From assembly GCA_026129905.1 (NCBI GenBank), contig JAHCHE010000028.1, positions 1 through 64,000 on the forward strand: a stretch of 64,000 nt of DNA, written 5' to 3'. A model generated the notes under the pieces. The model was not told the DNA's origin. It ran no database searches and worked only from the letters and a program-made list of their open reading frames with translations. Each line of letters starts with the position of its first letter. Within the stretch, counting starts at the first letter, position 1. Below are positions 35,638 to 44,905 of the stretch, piece by piece. The stretch comes from Bryobacteraceae bacterium. GTDB lineage: Bacteria > Acidobacteriota > Terriglobia > Bryobacterales > Bryobacteraceae. The translations under genes were made by a program, and so were the position numbers.

Positions 35638-36435
35638 ATGCGTCGATTTCCCCAACTGTTATCGGGCGCGATGGCCCAGTATCCACTCGTGGTAACGCGG
35701 AGCACCCGCACGGTGACGAACCGGATTCAGGACGGCCGTGCATACAAGTACCCAGACCCGGAGGAAACCAAGGCGGGATGGCGCCTGCGTTTTTCGTGCC
35801 TGACCGATCAAGAATGGAGGGCGATTGAAGAGCTGTTCTGCGAATGCGAGGGCGGCTTGCACACGTTTCTTTTCTTGGACCCGTCGGCAAACCTGCTCTC
35901 CGGGACCCGGGATATGACAACGGCGGTCTGGCGCAACGACCCGATGCTGGCTGTGACGGGTGAAAGCGACGATCCGTTTGGCACGAAAGAGGCGGCGCGC
36001 CTAGCGAATACCGGCCAGATGGCTCAAGGCATCTGGCAGGCGCTTCCCGTTCCGGGCGACTTTTTCTACTGTTTCAGCCTCTACGGACGCAGTAACCAAT
36101 CAACGCCGCTAACGTTACGAGCGCGCACAGCGTCACAAGCAGCGGCGCAAACGGTGATGGCGTCGGCGGAATGGCAACGTTGGACTTTGCCGGTGGCGCT
36201 GGGATCCCCCGAGGAGGAAGTATGGTTTGGGGCCGATATCCCGGCAGGCGCCGTAGCGACGGTTTTCGGATTCCAGGTTGAAGCGCAATTGAGCGCGTCG
36301 ATGTATAAGGGCAACCGAGGGAGAGGCGGCATATACGACGAGACGAGATTCAGCAGCGACTCGCTAACCGTTGTGACGGAAGGTCCAAACCAGCATTCGG
36401 TTGAAGTCATGCTCTCCAGCGCGGTGGAGACATAG
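35638..36435 (+). CDS. Distal tail-like protein, copy 2 with added C-terminal domain
   Basis: A 265-residue protein whose first 90 residues repeat the module of the preceding gene (FPQLLSGAMAQYP, QEWRAIEELFCECEG, FLFLDPSANLL). Residues 100-265 add a beta-rich jelly-roll-like region (GDFFYCFSLYGRS, EVWFGADIPAGAVATVFGFQVE) resembling carbohydrate-binding modules. It might form or extend the baseplate ring and contact the cell surface. Starts two bases after the previous stop. Confidence 0.55.
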   Translation: MRRFPQLLSGAMAQYPLVVTRSTRTVTNRIQDGRAYKYPDPEETKAGWRLRFSCLTDQEWRAIEELFCECEGGLHTFLFLDPSANLLSGTRDMTTAVWRNDPMLAVTGESDDPFGTKEAARLANTGQMAQGIWQALPVPGDFFYCFSLYGRSNQSTPLTLRARTASQAAAQTVMASAEWQRWTLPVALGSPEEEVWFGADIPAGAVATVFGFQVEAQLSASMYKGNRGRGGIYDETRFSSDSLTVVTEGPNQHSVEVMLSSAVET

Positions 36436-36436
36436 G

Positions 36437-39400
36437 ATGCCTACAATCTTTGAAATCAAGGAACGGACGATCGTCGAGACGCCACTCCTGCTGTTCGACT
36501 GCGAACTGATCAATGGAGAGCGCCAGTCGTGGACCACGCATGCCATCACGTACGACGGACGCACCTACCTGCCTCGCGTGATGAGACACAACGTTTTCGA
36601 CGTGAGCGCAAGCTCCGATGAGGGAGTTGACGCGATAGCAAGAGTGTCGATCTCGCTGGCGAACGCGGATTCGTACTTCTCCCAAGTGGAACGCAACATC
36701 GGCTGGAAGGGCTCACGGTTGACGGTGCGATTCGTTTTCTTCGATCTCAAGAACGGCGAGCCGGCGTCGGAGAGCGTGGTTATCTTCCGAGGCGTCGCGA
36801 ACCCTCCGGACGAGATTACGGAAGCGACCTTGCGGCTGACTTTTGCGAGCCGCCTGGGGATGCAGCGGTTGATGCTGCCGCAGGTGCGCATTCAGAAGCG
36901 TTGTCCCTGGACCTTTCCTTCGACAGAGGCGCAGCGTGAGGAGGCGATTCACGGGGGGGTGCGGGGGCAGTATTCACCCTTCTTCCGCTGCGGATACTCG
37001 GCGGGGCACAGCGGCGGCGCCGGCGATCTTTCTGGCGGACAGCCGTACACTTCTTGCGACTACTCACGGGCAAGTTGCGAACGACGGGGGATGTTCTCTG
37101 CCGACTCCGCCGGGCGGGCGACACGGCGATTCGGTGGCGTCGAGTATCTGCCGGCGACCATCCTCGTGCGGAGCTACGGGGAGCAGGTCCATCATGCGTC
37201 AGCGCCGGTGGAGAACGAGGCCAGGTACAACGATTTTGTGCCGCTCGTGTATGGGACCGCGTGGTACCAGCCGCCAATCGTATTTGCACGCAACGACGGC
37301 AATCTGACCCGGATGGAAGCGCTGCTCGGCATGGGCGAAGTGGATTCCGTGCTGAAGATCGTCGTAAACGGCATCGAGATACCGGAAGGACTGGCCGGAA
37401 CCGATATGACGGCCACGGGCTGGTACAACGTTGTGAGCTACGGCAACCGGACCGGAGGCTTCAACACGGACTATACGGACGAGTCGTCTAAGCCGTTGGG
37501 CGACCCGTACGGCAGCATGGCGTACCTGTCGGTGGTGGTTCCTAACCGGGTAAGCGATGGACGGTCGTTGCCGCGGATCGAAGCGCTGGTCCGAGGCCTG
37601 AAGCTGGAACAGTTCAATACCTCCGGGATATACGTGCAGTCAACGTACTCGAACAACCCCGCGTGGATTCTGCTGGACCTGCTGAGGCGCTGCGGCTGGC
37701 GTCCGGACGAGATCAATCTCAGCAGCTTCGCGCGGGCGGCGGAGCATTGCGATGAACGGATCCAGGCGTGCGATTTGCACGGGACGCCGGTAGAGATTCC
37801 AAGGTACCAGTGCAATCTTGTGGTCCGAAAGAGAAGAAGCGCGGCCGACCTAGTGAGGGGCGTCCGAAACGGATCCGGCTTGTACATCACGTACGGTGAA
37901 GGCGGCCTGCTGGAACTTCACGCCGAATCGTCGCTTGCCGTGCAGCAGCCGACGAAACGGGAGAGCTCCAATAGCGCCGAAAAATACGCCGGCGGCTGGC
38001 CAGCGTATGAATTCGGGGACGCTTCGTCGGAATTCTCCGGCCTGCTGCGCCGGGAGAACGGGGAGCCGTCGGTGCGGTTCTGGTCTCGTCCGACGGCGGA
38101 CACGCCGAATCGATTCTCGGTGGAGTTCCAGGACGAGTTCAACGAGTATCAGCAGGACAGTCTTTCTCTTGTCGATGTCGAGGATGCGCTGAACACAGGT
38201 CAGGAGGTCAGCGCGCGCCTGAATGCGCTGGGCATCCCGAACTTCAGCCAGGCGGCGCGAATGATCCGGCGACAGCTTGACAAAAGCATCGCCGGCAACT
38301 CGTACGTGGAATTCGAAACCAGCGTTCGAGGCATCGGGCTGAAGACCGGGGATCTGATCACACTGACGTACCTCAAAGAGGGACTTCAGCGGACTCCATT
38401 CCGAGTTGTGAAGCTGGCGGTAGGACCGAACCACAGGACGTTAAGAATCACCGCACAGCGACACGACGACTCCTGGTATTCGGATGACAGTGAAGTGAAC
38501 AGCGGGACCCGGCGGAGCTCGAACGGTGAGATCGGTCTGCCGCGGCCGCTGGTAGGGAAACTGATCGACGAAAACGGAGAACAGCAGTTTGAAATCGCCG
38601 AAAAAACGAGTGTTGCGACAGATGGGAGTGTAGTAGTAACACTGGCCGCCGGCTTTGTCGCTCCGAGCAAGCCAGCCGCATCGAGCGCCGGGATCCCGCT
38701 GCTGAGTCTGACGCCCAGCGTTAACTCATCCGGAGGAACCCTAAAAGGCGGTTCGACGCTCTACTATGCGGTCAGCGGAGTGGATGGAAACGGGGCGGAG
38801 AGCGGGTTGTCGTTCGTGGTGCGGGCCAAGATTCCCGCGACGACCACCACGGCGCGGGTGGTACTTCAAGGGTTGAGCTTCTCGCCAGGGACGACGAGCT
38901 TCCATGTTTACCGCGGCACAACTCCAGCGAAAATCCTCCGCATCGCTTCGAGCGCGCCTGTCGCGCCGGCGTTTGCGGACACGGGCGCGGCTCCGATGCT
39001 GATCGGACCGCCGGACGAGAATTATGACCACGCCAAATTCTACTGGCGGCTCGAAGCGGTTCCGGAGCACCCGGTTACGCAGAGTTCGGAAGTCCGAATC
39101 GAAAGCAACCTGCTCCATATGCTGACCAACGAACATGCCGGGCTGGTTGTCCGAATCACAAAAGGACGCGGCGCCGGGCAGGAACGCGCCGTGCTGTCGA
39201 ACGACGAGACATCGCTGATCGTGTCGCCTGCGTGGGACCCGGTCCCGGACAGCACCAGCCGGTTCGTGGTCGCCGAGTCGGGGTGGCGGACGGGGGCGGC
39301 CGGGGCAACGAGTCCGATCGAATTCGAAGTTCCGAACCGAGAGGGCGCGACGGTGCATGTTTCGGGACGATCGGCCAATGTCCACGGACGGGAGTGCGCT

Positions 39401-40366
39401 TACGAGTTGTCACCCCTGACGCGGTGGATGATCGGGGGGGGCTCGGGAACGGGCGGCGGCGAAAACGACGTTCCGGGGCAGCCTGTGTTCAGTTTGCGTC
39501 CAACGGGTCGAGGAACCGTGGAAGTAGAAGGAATCGGCTTCACGGAGCTAACGAACACCCGGAGCATACAAGGCGCGACCCTGACGCTGCATTATTGGAA
39601 CGAACTAGGCGGGGGAACGCCGACGGCCCTTGGGGTCGCAATTACGCCCGCCGACACCGTGGCGCAGTTGAACTCGCCGGCTGAGTTCTTCGAGGGATCA
39701 GTGATTCAGATCGGCTCCGAAGTGCTTGTGGTGGATGGGGTCCACGAGGGCGAGACGACGTACGACGTAGCTCGGGGGTCGTTCGGAACGACGCCGCAAG
39801 CGCACGCAGCGCAAAGCCCGGTGTATCACCTCGAGCGAAAAGTCCACGTGATACCTTTCGTGAGGGATTTCTTTGGCAGCCCAGCGAGCGGGAGTTTCGG
39901 TCAGAGGATCATTCTGCCGGACGTCCGGATCTCGGCGGCCGAACTGTTTGTCACCAACTCAAGGGGTAACAGTGAAACGCGGCGGATTGCGTTCAGCGAG
40001 ACGATTGATGGCGGTCTGCGGACGTTGTCCGGGGGACAACTGTCGATCCAGGTGGAGGGCTATCTCGCGATCAGTTCGTGCGCCGCTCCTCCACTGGTGG
40101 TGGAGGAGGCACACTCCGTCCGGGACGTGTTCGGGGTATTGCGATCCGCTCCGATGGGAGCGCCGGTGGAACTCGAACTCCAACAGGATGACGAGCCCTA
40201 CTGCCGCCTTACCATCGCCCCGGGAATGAGGAGTTCCAACTTGGTGGACGGAAGGGATCTTCCATCGCTACGGGAGCAGGCGCAGATCACCCTGAAGGTG
40301 CTCTCGGTGGGGCAAGGGCAAAACCAAGCGCCTGGATCGGACCTGACCGTGATCATACGTCTGTAA
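36437..40366 (+). CDS. Fused tail tip protein (gpL-like plus gpJ-like hub and fibre)
   Basis: A 1309-residue protein starting at ATG 36437. Residues 1-240 look like DUF2163/lambda gpL, including a four-cysteine set (RCPWTF, RCGYS, SCDYS, SCERRG; about residues 155-215) that in lambda gpL binds an Fe-S cluster. Residues 250-680 follow gpJ-type hub proteins (NPAWILLDLLRRCGW, AADLVRGVRNGSGLYITYGEGGLLEL). From 740 on there are fibronectin-like modules and a beta-rich C-terminus that may bind the host. No cell-wall peptidase domain is present. It overlaps no gene and ends the cluster. Confidence 0.72.
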   Translation: MPTIFEIKERTIVETPLLLFDCELINGERQSWTTHAITYDGRTYLPRVMRHNVFDVSASSDEGVDAIARVSISLANADSYFSQVERNIGWKGSRLTVRFVFFDLKNGEPASESVVIFRGVANPPDEITEATLRLTFASRLGMQRLMLPQVRIQKRCPWTFPSTEAQREEAIHGGVRGQYSPFFRCGYSAGHSGGAGDLSGGQPYTSCDYSRASCERRGMFSADSAGRATRRFGGVEYLPATILVRSYGEQVHHASAPVENEARYNDFVPLVYGTAWYQPPIVFARNDGNLTRMEALLGMGEVDSVLKIVVNGIEIPEGLAGTDMTATGWYNVVSYGNRTGGFNTDYTDESSKPLGDPYGSMAYLSVVVPNRVSDGRSLPRIEALVRGLKLEQFNTSGIYVQSTYSNNPAWILLDLLRRCGWRPDEINLSSFARAAEHCDERIQACDLHGTPVEIPRYQCNLVVRKRRSAADLVRGVRNGSGLYITYGEGGLLELHAESSLAVQQPTKRESSNSAEKYAGGWPAYEFGDASSEFSGLLRRENGEPSVRFWSRPTADTPNRFSVEFQDEFNEYQQDSLSLVDVEDALNTGQEVSARLNALGIPNFSQAARMIRRQLDKSIAGNSYVEFETSVRGIGLKTGDLITLTYLKEGLQRTPFRVVKLAVGPNHRTLRITAQRHDDSWYSDDSEVNSGTRRSSNGEIGLPRPLVGKLIDENGEQQFEIAEKTSVATDGSVVVTLAAGFVAPSKPAASSAGIPLLSLTPSVNSSGGTLKGGSTLYYAVSGVDGNGAESGLSFVVRAKIPATTTTARVVLQGLSFSPGTTSFHVYRGTTPAKILRIASSAPVAPAFADTGAAPMLIGPPDENYDHAKFYWRLEAVPEHPVTQSSEVRIESNLLHMLTNEHAGLVVRITKGRGAGQERAVLSNDETSLIVSPAWDPVPDSTSRFVVAESGWRTGAAGATSPIEFEVPNREGATVHVSGRSANVHGRECAYELSPLTRWMIGGGSGTGGGENDVPGQPVFSLRPTGRGTVEVEGIGFTELTNTRSIQGATLTLHYWNELGGGTPTALGVAITPADTVAQLNSPAEFFEGSVIQIGSEVLVVDGVHEGETTYDVARGSFGTTPQAHAAQSPVYHLERKVHVIPFVRDFFGSPASGSFGQRIILPDVRISAAELFVTNSRGNSETRRIAFSETIDGGLRTLSGGQLSIQVEGYLAISSCAAPPLVVEEAHSVRDVFGVLRSAPMGAPVELELQQDDEPYCRLTIAPGMRSSNLVDGRDLPSLREQAQITLKVLSVGQGQNQAPGSDLTVIIRL

Positions 40367-40392
40367 GCGCCGAGCGCGCAGAACGGACTGCG

Positions 40393-40422
40393 TTGAGGAG
40401 CGGAGCTCGGCCGCGCTATAGT
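40393..40422 (+). promoter_or_regulatory. Probable promoter of the wzt-like gene
   Basis: TTGAGG (40393-40398), an 18-base spacer, and TATAGT (40417-40422) lie just before the GTG start at 40437. This suggests that the ABC ATPase is transcribed on its own and is not part of the phage-like cluster. Confidence 0.45.
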
Positions 40423-40436
40423 CTGACAAGCAGAAC

Positions 40437-41629
40437 GTGATCCTGCTACAGAACGTCTCGAAGTCGTATCGCCTCTACCGCCGCCCGTCCGATCAGATCC
40501 GGGAGATGCTTCCGTTGCGACGCCGCAGCTATCACCGGGATTTCTGGGCGTTGCGGGGTGTGAATCTCAGGGTTGAGCGCGGGGAGACGCTCGGAGTCAT
40601 CGGGCCGAACGGGTCGGGTAAGAGCACGCTGCTGCAGGTGGTGAGCGGCATTGTCCCTCCCACGGCCGGCCGCGTGGTCGCCGACGGCAGGGTCGCCGCT
40701 CTGCTCGAGCTTGGCGCCGGATTCAACCCGGAGTTCAGCGGGCGCGAGAATGTCTATCTGAGCGGTGAGATCATGGGGCTGATCCGCGCGCAGATCGACC
40801 GCTTGTACCCGAGCATTGCAGGCTTCGCCGAACTCGGCGACTTCATCGACAGGCCGGTGAAAGAATACTCGAGCGGCATGTACGTGCGCCTCGCGTTTGC
40901 TACCGCGATTCACGTGGATCCCGAAATCCTGATCGTCGACGAGGCGCTAGCGGTGGGCGATGCAATTTTTTCCAATCGCTGTATCCAGAAGTTCGACGAA
41001 CTGAAAGCGCGAGGGGTGACCATCCTGTTCGTGTCGCACGATCTCGGTCTGGTAAAGCAGCTTGCAGACAGGGCCGTGTTTCTGCTGAACGGCCGGATCG
41101 AGGCCGAAGGCGTCCCGAGCGACGTCGTGAACCGGTATGTCGGAATGGTGCTGGAGCGCAAGCGCCTGGACGAGGCCCGCGTGACGCCCGCTGCTCCGAG
41201 GATGCCCAGCAGCTTTCGTCATGGGGACGGCGCCAGCCGGATCACGAAAGTCGCGCTGCTCAACGCGAGCGGCGCCGAGAGCGAGGCGTTCCACAGCGGG
41301 GAGAGGGCGACTGCGCGCATCCACGCGCAATTCCACTCGCACGTCGACGACCCGGTAGTAGGAGTTCTGATCCGAAACCGCCTGGGCATCGACGTCTTCG
41401 GTACCAACAGCCGTATCGAGCAGAAAAAGCTCGGGACGTTCGGGCCCGGAGATCAGCTCGAGATCGACTTCAGCTTCGATTGCCAGCTCACGGGACAGGA
41501 TTATACACTCACGGTAGCCACTCAGAATTGGGACGGTACGAGCCAGGACTGGCTGGACGACGTACTGATGTTCCGAGTTATCGACACGAGGACCAGGGCG
41601 GGCGTGGCTAGTTTGAAGACCGAGATCAC

Positions 41630-41645
<16 letters not shown>
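40437..41645 (+). CDS. Polysaccharide ABC exporter ATPase with C-terminal glycan-binding domain (Wzt type)
   Basis: A 402-residue ATPase starting at GTG. Walker A GPNGSGKS (about 57-64), signature EYSSGMYVR and Walker B EILIVDEALAVGD are in place, with the H-loop VSHD. Residues 250-402 form the Wzt_C-type beta domain that in O-antigen exporters recognises the chain end. No Wzm permease gene is adjacent, so the partner must be elsewhere. It overlaps the next gene by 16 bases. The gap to the phage cluster is 70 bases. Confidence 0.83.
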
Positions 41646-43125
<1,480 letters not shown>

Positions 43126-43129
<4 letters not shown>

Positions 43130-44304
43130 ATATCCACTTCCGAAAGATACAGGACGCTGTCAGAAGCGAGTTGCTCGACGGCTGGCTTTTTTTCGACCAC
43201 CACGAGCGCGATCCGCTGAGCTATCGCGTATTACAGTTCAAACCTCCGCGCATTCCGACCCGCCGCTGGTATTACTTTGTGCCAGCCGAGGGAAATCCGA
43301 AAGCCCTTGTTCACAGGGTAGAGCCGGGAATTCTCGATGACCTTCCGGGCGAGAAGGTGAAGTACTCCAGTTGGCACGAGCAGCGAGCAGGGCTTCAATC
43401 GCTTATCGCGGGCGCGCGCACGATCGCCATGCAGTATTCGCCGGAATGCGCCATTCCGTACGTTTCGATGGTGGACGGCGGAACGGTAGAACTCATCCGG
43501 AGCGTTGGCGTCGAGATACGCAGTTCCGCCAACCTGGTGCAGTACTTCGAGGCCCGCTGTACGCAAGGGCAACTCGAAAGTCACCTCGAGGCGGGCCGAA
43601 GAGTCGACGCCATCCGGCGGAACGCTTTTTCCTATATTGGCGAGGGGCTCCACTCGGGTCGGCGCGTCACCGAGTGGGATGTCAGAAAGTTCATCCTCGA
43701 TTCGTTTGCGTCCGACGGACTTGTTACCGACAGCGGCCCCATCGTCGGAATCAACGGGAATGCTTCGGACCCGCACTATGAGCCGGTTGAGAACGCATCG
43801 CACGCCATCCGTCCGGGAGACTGGGTTCTGATCGACCTTTGGGCCAGGCTGAACGAGCCGGACAGCGTATATTACGACATAACGTGGACAGGGTACTGCG
43901 GCGAGTCGATTCCATCGCGGATGGTCGAGGTCTTCGAGGTTGTACGGAAGGCGCGAGATCAAGCTATTGCGCGCGTGCAGGACGCCGTGGCGAGAAGAGA
44001 AACCATTCACGGGTTCGAGGTGGACGATGCGGCTCGCGAGGTCATTATCGCGGCAGGGCTTGGAGAGTATTTCGTACACCGCACGGGTCATTCGATCGGC
44101 AGGGAGATTCACGGTACCGGCGCCAACATGGACAATTTTGAGACGCACGACGACCGGCGCATCATACCGTGGACCTGCTTTTCCATCGAGCCCGGCATCT
44201 ACCTTCCGGAGTTCGGCGTCCGTTCCGAGGTGAATGTTTTTGTGGTGGACGATCGGGCATTTGTTACCGGCGAGGTTCAGGAAAGCCCAGTGGCGATCGC
44301 TTGA
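43126..44304 (+). CDS. M24 family metallopeptidase (Xaa-Pro aminopeptidase-like)
   Basis: A 392-residue pita-bread-fold peptidase. The five metal ligands are recognisable: Asp in VLIDLWARL, Asp in YYDITWTG, His in HRTGHSIG, Glu in FSIEPGIY and Glu in RSEVNVFV. The N-terminal 150 residues form the creatinase-like domain. It removes N-terminal residues next to proline, or acts on dipeptides. It overlaps the peptide transporter by four bases, which supports a role in using imported peptides. No signal peptide. Confidence 0.85.
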
Positions 44305-44363
44305 AACCGCCGCACAGACGCCGAACGAGACGGGATAGAGTAAAATTGTCCGAAGGAGGGTGA

Positions 44364-44903
44364 ATGAACCGAAGATCGTTTGTGTGCGCATCCCTGACCG
44401 CTCCGGGGGTACTGGCCGCACAGTCGCAACCGACGCCGCCCCCAAAGACGCACCTGAAGGTCGGCGACGCGGCGCCCGATTTTAGACTGCCCGCCACGAC
44501 TGGGAATCCCATCTCCCTGTCCGATTTTCGCGGCAAGAAGACGGTTGTTGTGGGCTTCTTTCCGGCTGCTTTCACTGGAGGATGCACGAAAGAAGTAAAG
44601 GCTTACGAAGAGGGGATTGCCAAGTTCCAGGAGATGGGAGCGGAGGTGTTGCTGATCAGTACCGACAATCTGCCAACCCTTAGCCACTGGGCAGGCGAGA
44701 TGGGCGTCAGTTACCCAATGCTTAGCGATTTCATGCGGAAGGCCTCCAAGAGCTACGGCGTACTGATCGAGGAACGGGGCGTTGCCAACCGCGCCACCTT
44801 CGTTGTGGATGCCGCAGGCAAGATCCAACACATCGAAGAGGGTAGTTCGGCCATCGATCCCACGTCGGCCGCAAACGCGTGCAGCCGAATCAAACAGGGC
44901 TGA
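44364..44903 (+). CDS. Exported peroxiredoxin (AhpC/TSA, Bcp-like)
   Basis: A 179-residue protein with a strong GGAGGGTGA ribosome binding site. The N-terminus MNRRSFVCASLTAPGVLAAQ is a short signal peptide, so it probably acts in the periplasm. The catalytic site is FPAAFTGGCTKE with the peroxidatic Cys; Thr is three residues before it as in the family. It reduces H2O2 and organic peroxides. Its stop is only two bases from the stop of the convergent GH116 gene. Confidence 0.85.
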   Translation: MNRRSFVCASLTAPGVLAAQSQPTPPPKTHLKVGDAAPDFRLPATTGNPISLSDFRGKKTVVVGFFPAAFTGGCTKEVKAYEEGIAKFQEMGAEVLLISTDNLPTLSHWAGEMGVSYPMLSDFMRKASKSYGVLIEERGVANRATFVVDAAGKIQHIEEGSSAIDPTSAANACSRIKQG

Positions 44904-44905
44904 TC

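Larger units (their letters stand above)
26210..40366 (+). mobile_element. Phage-derived head-tail cluster (gene transfer agent-like or remnant siphovirus)
   Basis: About 14.2 kb of genes on one strand in the canonical siphovirus structural order: terminase, portal, scaffold, coat, connector, tail terminator, tube, G/GT chaperones, tape measure, distal tail, tail tip. All frames are intact. No integrase, excisionase, repressor, replication, head protease, holin, endolysin or tail peptidase gene was found, and no tRNA or obvious flanking direct repeat. Housekeeping genes begin directly on both sides. A domesticated particle such as a gene transfer agent, or a prophage stripped of its non-structural half, would both look like this. 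Confidence 0.75.

Noticed and set aside
26210-40366. Reading the cluster as a tailocin
   Set aside because: Intact TerL, portal, scaffold and coat genes mean a DNA-packaging head, and there is no sheath gene.
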